Assembly: GCA_942492815.1 (NCBI GenBank)
Contig: OW818658.1
Coordinates: 310,001-374,000, forward strand
Length of the DNA: 64,000 nucleotides
Origin: JAEUWI01 sp942492815
GTDB taxonomy: Bacteria > Hydrogenedentota > Hydrogenedentia > Hydrogenedentales > JAEUWI01
Direction: 5' to 3'
Shown: positions 27,054-35,603 of the stretch, in pieces
Layout: each line of letters starts with the position of its first letter
Position numbering within the stretch: the stretch's first letter is position 1
The notes under the pieces: model-generated
The model's input: only the letters and a program-made list of their open reading frames with translations
The model's database searches: none
Told to the model about the DNA's origin: nothing
Program-made: the position numbers and the translations under genes

Positions 27054-28322
27054 TTGGCCACAGAGACGGAGCGGTTTCGAGAGGCCCGCATACTCATCAC
27101 CGACGATCAGGAGAGTGTTGTTACCCTGATTGAACGGGTCGTACGCGACGCTTTCTCCTGCCATATCGACACCACCCACACGGGGGATGAGGCCCTGGCG
27201 TTGCTTCAGGTCGCGCCCTATGACGTGTTCGTGACGGATATGAAGATGCCCGGCATCCACGGACTTGAGTTGATTGAAAAAGCCCTCGAGGCCTGCCCGG
27301 ATATCCATATCCTCGTCATGACGGGCTATCCGGGCGACTTCCCCTATGTGGAGGTCATCCAGCAGGGCGCGAAGGATTTTCTTAACAAGCCTTTCCTGCC
27401 CGCGGAGTTGGAGGCCAAGCTCATCCGGGTGTTGCGGGAGCGCCATCTCCGCCACGATCTTTCCGTCGCCCACAAGAAATATCGCAGCCTCTTCGATCTG
27501 AGTATGGACGGAAAGCTCCTGCTCAATATCGACGGGCTCCGGATCGAGGATGTCAACGAGGCCTACTGCACCTTGCTGGGTGTCAACAAGGAGGAGCTCG
27601 TCGGAAAGGTTTTCCCCGAGGCCCTCGACGCTGCGGATCGCGAACGATTCGAACTATGGATGGGCATCTGCAGCCGGAGTGGAAAAGGCACCATGGGGGA
27701 CCTGCCCGTGCGCCATGCCAGCGATCACTGCCTTCATTTTGACGTCACCGTGACGATGGTCCATGCCGACAGCGAACAGTTTGCCTTCCTGGCCTTCAAG
27801 GACATCACGGAAAAGCAGGAGGTGGACAGCAAGCTCGCCGAGGCCGCCCAGAAGGACGCCCTGACCGGGCTGTACAACAAGCGATCCTTCACCAATCGAA
27901 TCGAGTGGGCCGTGACCAGTGCCGCCGAGAAGGCCGCACCCCTCGCCCTGCTCATGATCGATCTGGACAACTTCAAGCGGTGCAACGACACCAACGGTCA
28001 CCAGACCGGCGATGCCCTGCTCAAGAGCGTGGGGGATGTGATCAAGAAGAGCATCCGGATTACCGCCTATGACGAGGGCTTTCGCTGCGGCGGCGACGAA
28101 TTTGCCGTGCTGCTGCACAACTTCTCCCCTTCGGGATTCACGGTCGTTGCCGAGCGCATGCAGCACGAGTTTGATAAGGTCGAGCGCTTCGGTACCACCA
28201 TGAGCATCGGCGTGGCGGAGTACAGGCCGGGGATGACCTCGGGTGACCTGATCGAGGCGGCGGACAAGGCGCTCTATGCGGCAAAGGCTATGGGAAAGAA
28301 CGCGATCAGCTACGCGCCCTGA
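27054..28322 (+). CDS. Response regulator with PAS and GGDEF (diguanylate cyclase) domains
   Basis: About 422 residues: receiver (11-125; D17/D18, phosphoacceptor D62 in VTDMKMPG, K112 in NKPF), PAS domain (about 143-255), and GGDEF domain (265-422) with an intact GGDEF at 346-350, so probably an active c-di-GMP synthase. The inhibitory I-site position ahead of GGDEF reads TAYD, not RxxD, so product inhibition is likely lost. Start is taken as TTG 27054 with GAGGAG 9 nt upstream, because no ATG is available before the receiver strand. Orphan regulator; no kinase adjacent. Confidence 0.88.
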   Translation: MATETERFREARILITDDQESVVTLIERVVRDAFSCHIDTTHTGDEALALLQVAPYDVFVTDMKMPGIHGLELIEKALEACPDIHILVMTGYPGDFPYVEVIQQGAKDFLNKPFLPAELEAKLIRVLRERHLRHDLSVAHKKYRSLFDLSMDGKLLLNIDGLRIEDVNEAYCTLLGVNKEELVGKVFPEALDAADRERFELWMGICSRSGKGTMGDLPVRHASDHCLHFDVTVTMVHADSEQFAFLAFKDITEKQEVDSKLAEAAQKDALTGLYNKRSFTNRIEWAVTSAAEKAAPLALLMIDLDNFKRCNDTNGHQTGDALLKSVGDVIKKSIRITAYDEGFRCGGDEFAVLLHNFSPSGFTVVAERMQHEFDKVERFGTTMSIGVAEYRPGMTSGDLIEAADKALYAAKAMGKNAISYAP

Positions 28323-28370
28323 TTCACACCGGTGCGAGCTGGACTACGGCCGGCTCGGGGAGTTCGCACG

Positions 28371-29447
28371 TCAGGAGCCGCTTCCAGCCTGCGCCGTCTT
28401 TAGCGGCGGGCCAAAGACTTCCTTCAGGAATGCGATGGCCACCTGCTCTACCCGCTGGTTGACCGGATTGGCGATATCCATGGCGTGGGGCCAGCCATCG
28501 ATGCGGTCGTACCAGTACGTCATGCCCATTTCCTGAAACTTCGCAGCCAGCAGGTCGGACTGTTCCACGGGCACGAGGGTATCGATGGTCCCGTGGATAA
28601 TCAGGGTGGGCGGATCGCTCGGATCGAGGTAGGTAATGGGGGAGCCCTTCACAAACTTCTCGGGAACTTCCTCGTAGGTGCCCTGCATGAAGCCCGTGAG
28701 CAGGGAATGATCGCGGTTAGCGGGCATGGTGAAATCCACCGGGCCATAGAGGTCGATCACGGCCTGCACGGCGCTGCTGACTCCCGGGTTGCCACCCTGT
28801 CCTTCAAACTCGGCCACGTCGGAGCTGTAGCCGGCCATCATGGAGAGATGTCCGCCCGCCGAGCCGCCGATCACCGCGATCCGGTCTGGATCCACATTCA
28901 GTTCGGCCGCGTTGGCCCGCATCCAGCGCACCGCGCACTTAACATCTTCCACACAATTGGGGAAGTAGCCCGCCTCCTTCAGGCGGTAACTCACCGTGGC
29001 CACCACATAGCCATGGGTCGCGAAACGGGTGGTGTAGAACTTATAGTCCTGGCGCTTGCCGCTGCGCCAGCCGCCGCCATGAATGAAGATGATGCCAGGG
29101 ACGGGTCCCGCGAGGTTCTCGGGGGAATAGAGGTCCAGTTCAAGCGGCGTGCCGCCTCCCGTTCCGTAGGGGATATTGACCTGCTCCCGGATGCCCACTG
29201 GCACCGTGACCGGCGCGTCCGTGTCCAGGGTGTCCAGCTTGTACCGACCCATCTCCTGGAGTACAACCGCAGCATAGAGCATGCCTTCGGACAGGAAGCC
29301 CTTGGGTGGCGGACCGAGGGATTCCGGCACGCGCACGAGGTCGGGGCGCTTCGCCGGCGGGCCGGTGTGGATGAACAACCAGTAGGCACCCGACAGGAGG
29401 GCAACAAGAAGGAGGCCGGCAATCGAGCGGAGCAGGATTCTGAACAT
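28371..29447 (-). CDS. Membrane-anchored alpha/beta-hydrolase (esterase)
   Basis: A 358-residue alpha/beta-hydrolase of the BD-FAE/carboxylesterase type. N-terminal helix (about 6-27, GLLLVALLSGAYWLFI) anchors it in the membrane. Oxyanion motif HGGGW, nucleophile elbow GGSAGG, catalytic Asp in HGTIDTLVP and His in WPHAMD. Substrate unknown; a small ester of plant-polymer or lipid origin is possible. It is a close paralogue of the next gene upstream on the same strand, with conserved motif spacing, suggesting an old tandem duplication. Confidence 0.85.
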   Translation of the reverse strand: MFRILLRSIAGLLLVALLSGAYWLFIHTGPPAKRPDLVRVPESLGPPPKGFLSEGMLYAAVVLQEMGRYKLDTLDTDAPVTVPVGIREQVNIPYGTGGGTPLELDLYSPENLAGPVPGIIFIHGGGWRSGKRQDYKFYTTRFATHGYVVATVSYRLKEAGYFPNCVEDVKCAVRWMRANAAELNVDPDRIAVIGGSAGGHLSMMAGYSSDVAEFEGQGGNPGVSSAVQAVIDLYGPVDFTMPANRDHSLLTGFMQGTYEEVPEKFVKGSPITYLDPSDPPTLIIHGTIDTLVPVEQSDLLAAKFQEMGMTYWYDRIDGWPHAMDIANPVNQRVEQVAIAFLKEVFGPPLKTAQAGSGS

Positions 29448-29527
29448 GGAATATTCCGATAGGGTTATGAATCTAACTCATGGCGTCTTGGCGACGTATC
29501 CGCAGGAATTGCGTGGACAAAAGTATT

Positions 29528-29560
29528 GACCACGGAATGGCACGGAAAATCACGGAAAGA
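29528..29560. repeat. Three-unit 10-nt repeat, CACGGAA core
   Basis: Units CCACGGAATG, GCACGGAAAA and TCACGGAAAG follow each other in exact 10-nt phase in the 250-nt gap between the two hydrolase genes. It is a single arm of the same family seen as inverted pairs at 15991-16070 and 33276-33353. Confidence 0.85.
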
Positions 29561-29699
29561 AATATATTCAAGGTAGCACAATCAGAACCCTGAATAGGCA
29601 CCAGTGTTTAGGACACAACTTGTGTTCTCGGTGCCTCTCCAAAACCCTTGGTGCGGCCTGTGATACTTCACGATACATCTTATGAACGTTCGGACCCCC

Positions 29700-30740
29700 T
29701 CAGGTCCCTTCGGGTTTCCCGAAGACATGCTCCAGGAAGGCCCGGATGGTGGGCTGAACCCGGTTCGTCACCGGCAGGGCCACGTCCATCGTGTGGGGCC
29801 AGCCGGGGTAGCAATCATACCAATAGTCCAGTTTCAATGCCTGCAACTTTTCGGCCAGGAGATCGGCCTGGTCCGACGGAACGATTGAATCAAGGGTGCC
29901 CTGGATGATGAAGGTGGGCGGATCCGAGGCGTCGAGATGATGGAGCGGCGACGCATCGCGGTAGCGGTCAGGTGCATCGGCGTAGGGTACACCCATGAGG
30001 CCGACGACGCTTACGTGTTCCTGGGCCACCGGGGCGGTGAAGTCGGTGGGGCCGTAGAGATTGACAACGGCCTGGATCGCGCTGCTCACGCCGGGATTGC
30101 CGCCGTTCCCTTCGAAGGCCGCCACGTCGCTGGTGTAGCCCAGCATCATGGCGAGATACGCGCCGCCCGACCCGCCCGCCGCCGCAATCTGGTCGGGGTT
30201 GATACCCAGGCGCTCCGCATTGGCCCGGAGCCAGCGAATGGCGCACTTGGAATCGCTCACACAGCCCGGAAACTTCGCCACATCGCTGAAGCGATAGCCG
30301 ATGGTCGCGGCCACATAGCCCCATTCGGCGAACTGCTGGGCGTAGATGGTGTAGTCCTTACGGCTTCCCTTGACCCAGCCGCCGCCATGGATGAATACGA
30401 TCGCTGGGCGGGGCGTGGTGATATTTTTCGGGCGGTATATGTCGAGCAACAGGGGGATGTCGCCTTCTCGGCCATATTCCACGTCTAACTCCGCGACCAC
30501 GGATTCCGGCAGCGGGGGCGGGGATTCGAGGTTCAGCAGTTGGAGTCGGCCCAGCGCGAAGTCCGCCATCAGCGCGTTTTCCGTGGGGTACCCTTTGGGC
30601 GGGGAGCCGAGTTCCTCCGGCATGCGCACGAGGTCCTCCCGGACGGCGGCGGCGCGGCCATCGAGCAGAAGCCACCAGCCAGCGAAGGCGGTGGCGGCGA
30701 TGATCGGGGTCAAGACAACAAATAGAATGAGTTTACGCAC
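29700..30740 (-). CDS. Membrane-anchored alpha/beta-hydrolase (esterase), paralogue
   Basis: About 346 residues from a GTG start at 30740, giving an N-terminal anchor (KLILFVVLTPIIAATAFAGWWLLL). Motifs: HGGGW oxyanion box, GGSGGAY nucleophile elbow, Asp in QGTLDSIVP, His in WPHTMD. The frame is open to 30848, but the extension would lie in an intergenic repeat, so the GTG is preferred. It shares motif order and much sequence with the downstream paralogue at 28371-29447; the two likely act on related esters. Confidence 0.82.
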   Translation of the reverse strand: MRKLILFVVLTPIIAATAFAGWWLLLDGRAAAVREDLVRMPEELGSPPKGYPTENALMADFALGRLQLLNLESPPPLPESVVAELDVEYGREGDIPLLLDIYRPKNITTPRPAIVFIHGGGWVKGSRKDYTIYAQQFAEWGYVAATIGYRFSDVAKFPGCVSDSKCAIRWLRANAERLGINPDQIAAAGGSGGAYLAMMLGYTSDVAAFEGNGGNPGVSSAIQAVVNLYGPTDFTAPVAQEHVSVVGLMGVPYADAPDRYRDASPLHHLDASDPPTFIIQGTLDSIVPSDQADLLAEKLQALKLDYWYDCYPGWPHTMDVALPVTNRVQPTIRAFLEHVFGKPEGT

Positions 30741-30809
30741 GGTGGTGGGTCCTGGGCTGGTGCATTTAGCTATCGATGGCGTAATTGTCGCACGAAGCGC
30801 GGCATGGGG

Positions 30810-31080
30810 ACAAACGACGGGGAGTCCCTCGGGGACGTACCGCCGCACGGGCCTTCACGTAAGGGAGGTAGTCGTCGAGTCCGCTTCCGCCGCCCTGTCC
30901 AGCGAGGCCCTCGCCAACGCGGCGGCATGTCCCAGTGGATGATGGAATCGTGACGCGCGTCATGTCGAAGCCTCCCCACACATCCCCTGGGACGGGCACG
31001 CGCGTTCGCGTCGTTGATACAAAGTGCGGGTGCCTGAAAGTCATAGAGTTGCCCGCGTTCGCAGAAGTGGTGTGCGCGGG
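30810..31080. repeat. Decayed inverted copy of the 12-kb dispersed repeat
   Basis: Segments of this 413-nt gap match the reverse complement of copy B at 12061-12426 in the same order: ACGTACCGCCGC, GGCGGCATGTCCCAGTGGAT and GACGGGCACGCGCGTTCG. Matches are interrupted by unrelated stretches, so it is an older or partial copy. No gene is seen in the gap. Confidence 0.6.
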
Positions 31081-31090
31081 TCCGTCCCCC

Positions 31091-31126
31091 AAAAAAATCC
31101 CGTGCCCACCGAAGCGGGCACGGGAT
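31091..31126 (-). terminator. Rho-independent terminator of the MFS gene
   Basis: Read on the minus strand: an 11-bp perfect stem (31097-31107 with 31116-31126, ATCCCGTGCCC), an 8-nt loop and then seven T residues (31091-31097 as A on the plus strand). It lies 28 nt after the MFS stop codon. Confidence 0.93.
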
Positions 31127-31153
31127 GGGGTATTTTCAGCGAGGCGTGAAGAT

Positions 31154-32665
31154 TCAGTGGTCGATGTGGACCACCTTATATCCGCCCTTGGACTTGAAGT
31201 AGAAGAAGAGGATGATGTAGCAACCGAGCATGATGCAGGGGAAGATCGCTACAGCCATCAGTGCGCCTTTGCGGGCGGTCTCGGACAGTTCCTTCACAAT
31301 CTTCTGATCGGCTTCGGGAGCGGCTTCCAGTTTCACCTGGTCGAGCGCGGTCACCGTGCCCAGCACCCACGTCTTTTCCGTGGTGTACTGTTCGTAAATG
31401 GCGGGCTGTTCGGCCTTCAAGTGGGTGGAAATGGAATTGTCCTGGAAATAGCCCAGGAAAGGGGCACCCACGATACCAACCGCGAGCATGCCTACGGCGG
31501 CGATGGTGTTCAGGGTCATGGCACCGCCCTTGGGGAACTGCTCCGCCACCACGCCAAGCATGGTGGGCCAGAAGAAGGTCTTGCCAAACGCATAGAGCGT
31601 GGCAGCGGCCAGGATGCCGATTCCGGCGGCCTTGGACAGGAAGACCAGACCGAGGATGGCGATAAAGGCGCTGCCCATGAGCAGGCCGATGGGCGAGAAC
31701 TTGTGGATGATGGGGCCCGCGGAGAAGCGGAGCAGCATCATGATAACCGAGGTGTACAGCAGCACGGACACGGCGGGCAGGCCGAGGGTGGCCATCTGAC
31801 CTTCCATCAGCGAGGTGATCCAGATGTCGGTTCCGAGCTCGGTGGTGGCCAGTGGCATCATGATGAGGATCAGGAAGATGAAGAGGGGCTGTCCCAGCGA
31901 CTTCACATAGAAGCCGTAGGCGCCGGTGATCACGAGAATGATCGCCGCGCGGGCGTAGAGATTTTCAATACCGAAGAAGCGGCAGACTTCGATGGTCATC
32001 AGCGTGGTCACGATGAGCGCGCCGATGATGCCCACTTCCTTGAGCATGGCGAGATACGACACGCCGGATTCCACGCGCTCGTGCACGGGAAATTTCTGGC
32101 CGAAAAGCATGACGCCGTAGATGATAGTCGGGATGAGAATGAGGCCGACTTTGACCTGCCAGGCATCAATGCCGACAACGCCCAGGAGGACGGCGCAGAT
32201 ACCGCCCACCACCATGCCGCCGGGCCAGCCCGCGTGCAGGATGTTCAGCCACTTGGTCTTGTCGCGGCTGAAGAGGGTGGCCACCACGGGATTGATGACG
32301 GCTTCCACGGTACCGCAGCCAAGCGCGAAGATGAAGGTGCCGGCCCAGAGCATGTCATAGCCGGTGGCGAAGATGGTGATAACAGTGGATACGGAGTGAC
32401 AGAGGAAGGCGAAGACCATCGCGGTGCCGTAGCCGATTTTGTCGATGATCAAACTGAAGAGTACGATACTCACGGCGAAGGGCCAGAAGCCCACACCGGC
32501 AATCTGGCCGACTTCGGAACTGCTCAGGTTGAACTCGATGCCCCATTCCTGCATGAGCATGCCCCGGATGACGAACCCGAAGGCCGTGGCGATCAATGAA
32601 ATGAAACATCCCCAGAATAGCCGTTTTTGATGATCCTGAATGCCGGCTGTTTGCTCTCCACTCAT
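31154..32665 (-). CDS. MFS transporter (sugar/nucleoside permease type)
   Basis: About 503 residues with roughly 12-14 membrane helices typical of the major facilitator superfamily, including the loop DKIGYGTAMV after helix 2. The N terminus RLFWGCFISLIATAFGFVIRGMLMQEW and FNLSSSEVGQIAGVGFWPFAV resemble MFS proteins of Planctomycetes-type genomes annotated as sugar permeases. A hydrophilic segment near 405-460 (AEQPAIYEQYTTEKTW to DQKIVKELSETARK) precedes the last helix. Start at ATG 32665 with AAAGG 8 nt upstream. Substrate unknown. Confidence 0.82.
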   Translation of the reverse strand: MSGEQTAGIQDHQKRLFWGCFISLIATAFGFVIRGMLMQEWGIEFNLSSSEVGQIAGVGFWPFAVSIVLFSLIIDKIGYGTAMVFAFLCHSVSTVITIFATGYDMLWAGTFIFALGCGTVEAVINPVVATLFSRDKTKWLNILHAGWPGGMVVGGICAVLLGVVGIDAWQVKVGLILIPTIIYGVMLFGQKFPVHERVESGVSYLAMLKEVGIIGALIVTTLMTIEVCRFFGIENLYARAAIILVITGAYGFYVKSLGQPLFIFLILIMMPLATTELGTDIWITSLMEGQMATLGLPAVSVLLYTSVIMMLLRFSAGPIIHKFSPIGLLMGSAFIAILGLVFLSKAAGIGILAAATLYAFGKTFFWPTMLGVVAEQFPKGGAMTLNTIAAVGMLAVGIVGAPFLGYFQDNSISTHLKAEQPAIYEQYTTEKTWVLGTVTALDQVKLEAAPEADQKIVKELSETARKGALMAVAIFPCIMLGCYIILFFYFKSKGGYKVVHIDH

Positions 32666-32789
32666 AATGCTACCTTTCCCTGCTGTTATTCCCAATTAAT
32701 GCGGAAGCTGAAGTTACACGATCTGCTAACACGCAGCACGAGCAGACCGCCGATTTACCCGATATACACAGAAATGGGATAGTACCCAT

Positions 32790-32818
32790 AATCCCGCCCC
32801 GGTTCAAGTTGCGGGATT
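32790..32818. other. Hairpin in divergent promoter region
   Basis: AATCCCGC (32790-32797) and GCGGGATT (32811-32818) are exact reverse complements separated by 13 nt, between the divergent MFS and DUF202 genes. It could be an operator or an RNA hairpin; nothing distinguishes these. Confidence 0.4.
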
Positions 32819-32935
32819 ACGATTTTGGAAGGGACGGCGGGCGGGCTGGCACGGGGCTTGTCCCGGACGGGGCCGGGGCCGCTATACTGGCACCGGCGGC
32901 GGTTGACTTGCGGCACTCCCCGAGAAGGACAAAAT

Positions 32936-33244
32936 ATGGAACACAACCCCTATGAGCGTTTTCGCGGGCAGAAGCTCACGCTGAACGACTACCTGGCCAT
33001 TGACCGCACGGAACTGGCGAACGAGCGGACCTTGCTGGCCTATGGCCGCACGGCCATCGCACTCGTTATCACAGGCGGCTCGGCCATGAAGTTCTTCGAT
33101 TCCAGGTGGATCGTGGTCATCGGCGCGGGTTTTGTCGTCGCGGCGGTGGTGGTCATGGTGATCGGGTGGCGGCGCTATCGTGCGATGGATCGGCGGCTGG
33201 GCGGCGCGCTGGAACACCGGGCGGGGGATGCTAACCCACAGTGA
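32936..33244 (+). CDS. DUF202 (YidH-like) small membrane protein
   Basis: A 102-residue protein with the DUF202 hallmark DYLAIDRTELANERTLLAYGRTAIAL followed by two membrane helices (about 42-60 and 64-80) and a polar tail. The function of DUF202 is not known. The ATG at 32936 has AAGGA about 7 nt upstream, and the domain begins soon after, so longer starts are unlikely. Monocistronic, divergent from the MFS gene. Confidence 0.85.
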   Translation: MEHNPYERFRGQKLTLNDYLAIDRTELANERTLLAYGRTAIALVITGGSAMKFFDSRWIVVIGAGFVVAAVVVMVIGWRRYRAMDRRLGGALEHRAGDANPQ

Positions 33245-33275
33245 AGGCAAGTACGAAAGACATTCTCTGATCTTC

Positions 33276-33353
33276 TTTTCCGTGGAATTCCGTGCCCTTC
33301 CGTGGTCTATATTCTTTTTTTGACCACGGAATTTCACGGAATATCACGGAAAG
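33276..33353. repeat. Inverted pair of 10-nt-phased CACGGAA arrays
   Basis: Left arm 33276-33307 has three TTCCGTG units; right arm 33322-33353 has three CACGGAA units, with a T-rich loop between. Sequence and spacing are near-identical to the pair at 15991-16070. It lies just upstream of the secreted hydrolase gene. Confidence 0.88.
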
Positions 33354-33402
33354 GCGTAAGCCGATGATGTCGATTGAATTCGCAGACGGGAGATACGCAA
33401 CG

Positions 33403-34545
33403 ATGAAAAGAAGCCGTGCCAAGTGGGTTTCACTGCTTGTCGGATTGGTGCTATCGCAGGTCACCCCCGCACAACCTGCGCCGAATCCGCTTATGGAGGT
33501 CCCGCCCGTCGAGTCGTCGTGGGACGACCTGACAGACGGCCTGAAGACGAAGGAAGACTGGGAGGCGCTGCGTCCGGCGATCAAGCAGCAATTCCTCGAT
33601 CTTCTGCGGGACCAGTACAAGCCCGAGAAGCCGCCGCTAGACATTCAGGTCCATGAGACGGTCGAGGTGGGTGGAGTCTACACACGAAAACTCATCAGCT
33701 ATGCCGTGGAGGTCGGCGAACGAGCTCACGCTTATCTCGGGATTCCCTTGAAGGTCAAGGGGAAGCTGCCCGCCGTGGTGGTGCTCCACCAGACCTATGA
33801 CAATGGCGCACGGGAGGCGGCGGGGCTGGAAGGCAACCCGGACTATGCCCAGCTCGATCATCTGAGTCGTCGGGGATATATCACGGTTGCCCCTGATCAT
33901 TTCGTGGCGGGCCATCGTATCCCCCCGGCCGGCGCCTACGACACCAAGGCCTTTCACGAGAAACATCCCGAGTGGACGGCGGCGGGAAAGTTCACCTACG
34001 AGCACAGTATCGCCATTGACGTGCTGGAAACACTGCCCGAGGTGGACACGGCCCGCATCGGCGTCATTGGACATTCCCTCGGCGGGCAGGGGGCGATCTT
34101 TCTGACGGCCTACGACGACCGGATCAGAGTCGCGGTGTCCAATTGCCCGGCACCGACCTTTCGGCACAATGCGAAAGTGCTGTCGTGGTCACGGGACCAG
34201 TGGTATACCTACTTCAAACACATCCGGCCGGGTCTTCTAAACAACCAACTGCCGCCCATCGATTTTCATCACATGGCGGCCCTGGCCGCGCCTCGGCCCT
34301 TCCTGCACATCGCGGGGCTCAACGATGGCGAAGTGGACACCCAGCGTCAGCGCGTGCTGATGATGTTGAGCGTTGCCAGGGTCTATGAAATTGTGGGGGC
34401 GCCGGAGATGCACGCATTCTACTTCCACGGGCATGGTCATGGGGCGCCCTTTGATGCAAGGGAATTGATGTACGGGTGGCTGGATATGCACCTGAAGGCA
34501 CCGAACGCCGCCACCGCGAAAGTATTAGAAAATACCGCTCGGTAG
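33403..34545 (+). CDS. Secreted alpha/beta-hydrolase (dienelactone/acetyl-xylan esterase-like)
   Basis: About 380 residues. The ATG at 33403 gives a clean signal peptide (MKRSRAKWVSLLVGLVLSQ...); upstream in-frame ATGs reach into the repeat. Hydrolase features: HQTYDNGAREAAGL after the oxyanion strand, nucleophile GHSLGGQ, Asp near LNDGEVDTQRQ and His in FHGHGHGAPF. The family includes acetyl-xylan and cephalosporin esterases. Substrate unknown. It is not part of an operon. Confidence 0.8.
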   Translation: MKRSRAKWVSLLVGLVLSQVTPAQPAPNPLMEVPPVESSWDDLTDGLKTKEDWEALRPAIKQQFLDLLRDQYKPEKPPLDIQVHETVEVGGVYTRKLISYAVEVGERAHAYLGIPLKVKGKLPAVVVLHQTYDNGAREAAGLEGNPDYAQLDHLSRRGYITVAPDHFVAGHRIPPAGAYDTKAFHEKHPEWTAAGKFTYEHSIAIDVLETLPEVDTARIGVIGHSLGGQGAIFLTAYDDRIRVAVSNCPAPTFRHNAKVLSWSRDQWYTYFKHIRPGLLNNQLPPIDFHHMAALAAPRPFLHIAGLNDGEVDTQRQRVLMMLSVARVYEIVGAPEMHAFYFHGHGHGAPFDARELMYGWLDMHLKAPNAATAKVLENTAR

Positions 34546-34592
34546 GTTAGGGGATTGTTTCGACTACGCGGTCGTAGGTTCGGTGGCCCGCT

Positions 34593-35183
34593 TCAAAGCG
34601 TCCAGAACGTCTTCTCCTTGATACGCGCGGCGATATCGTTCGCCACGGAAGAAAAGTGCTTTCCGGTGGTGTCCACCAATTCACAGTGGTGGAGATTGCG
34701 AATTCGCTTGCTCAGGCTGCTCAGGTAGTCGATGTTTTCATCGGTGGGGGCGAATCGCGGCTGGGGCCGGGCCATCATGCGGTCGACGAGGACGGCAACG
34801 GGCGCGTCCAGCGCGACCACACGGAGGTGGATGCCTTTGGCGCGCATGCGCTTGCCGAGCATGTCGAGGCGCTGCTGGTGGGCCACAACCCAGCTACAGA
34901 AACAGTACTGGGCCCCCCATATACGGTAGCCCTCGGCACAGTGGAGGAGATTGCGCTCAATCAGGTCCAGGCGCTTGCGATCCATGCCGCCGGGGAAGGT
35001 GTGGGCGAGGCTGTCGCCGTCCAAGACCACATTCTGCAGCGGACACTGCCTGGAAAGGGCTTCGGCCACGGTGGATTTGCCCACGCCGGGCGCGCCAATC
35101 AGCATCACCATCCGAAGCGTCGCTTTCCGGGCGGAGAGCCAGGGGATTTCCAGATCGGGTAAACTTGCGGTCATGATTGCCAT
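34593..35183 (-). CDS. P-loop kinase-like ATPase
   Basis: A 196-residue cytosolic P-loop protein with Walker A IGAPGVGKSTVAEAL and VVLDGDSLAHTF, the second acidic site typical of small-molecule kinases (gluconate, shikimate, APS kinase group). A Cys/Trp-rich stretch IWGAQYCFCSWVV follows. The lid region contains MMARPQPRF. The substrate is not recognisable. Start taken as ATG 35183; an ATG at 35174 is equally possible. Confidence 0.6.
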   Translation of the reverse strand: MAIMTASLPDLEIPWLSARKATLRMVMLIGAPGVGKSTVAEALSRQCPLQNVVLDGDSLAHTFPGGMDRKRLDLIERNLLHCAEGYRIWGAQYCFCSWVVAHQQRLDMLGKRMRAKGIHLRVVALDAPVAVLVDRMMARPQPRFAPTDENIDYLSSLSKRIRNLHHCELVDTTGKHFSSVANDIAARIKEKTFWTL

Positions 35184-35293
35184 GGAATAGTACTCCTTGC
35201 GCCATTGACTCCGGATGGATTCCCGACTTCAAGGAACCCGTGACACCCACGGAGCTAAGAGTGTAGAGCAAGGGCTGTGCCAGAATCTGTTAC

Positions 35294-35350
35294 AGGGACA
35301 GCAGGGACGACAGGGACGGCAGGGACGGCATGGACGACAGGGACGGCAGA
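35294..35350. repeat. Six-unit 9-nt minisatellite, CAGGGACGG core
   Basis: Six units close to CAGGGACGG run head to tail in 9-nt phase, in the 180-nt gap between the kinase and the small membrane protein. A related array with both orientations lies at 58232-58316. Confidence 0.9.
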
Positions 35351-35363
35351 AACGAGGCCGAGT

Positions 35364-35603
35364 TCAGGGCTCCGGTTTTCCCTTGAACAGCAAGAGCAGG
35401 ACGAAGGAGGCTATGACGGCGGCCGGAAACAGTAACGCCGCCGGAGTGACTCCACCAGCCCACGCCAGGATACTCGCCAACAGAGCCAGCGCATAGGGGC
35501 CGAATGCCACCAGCAGAACAATGATCGCGAAGATACGCAACTGCTTCAACAGGGCTTCGATTCGCGCTAATCGCTCCCGGATTTCAACGTATTCATTACT
35601 CAT
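35364..35603 (-). CDS. Small two-helix membrane protein
   Basis: A 79-residue protein: a polar helix (YVEIRERLARIEALLKQL) followed by two membrane helices (about 22-45 and 50-73). No family recognised. Its start overlaps the stop of the upstream lipoprotein hydrolase (ATGA), so the two are co-translated and may act together at the envelope. Confidence 0.6.
   Translation of the reverse strand: MSNEYVEIRERLARIEALLKQLRIFAIIVLLVAFGPYALALLASILAWAGGVTPAALLFPAAVIASFVLLLLFKGKPEP

Noticed and set aside
30935..32599. Open frame antisense to the MFS transporter
   Set aside because: His/Glu/Asp-rich translation typical of the reverse complement of membrane-protein codons.
32790..32818. Terminator for the MFS or DUF202 gene
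   Set aside because: The hairpin lies in the shared upstream region of two divergent genes, so it cannot terminate either.
35294..35350. CRISPR-like appearance of the 9-nt minisatellite
   Set aside because: Units are only 9 nt with no spacers, and no cas genes are present.
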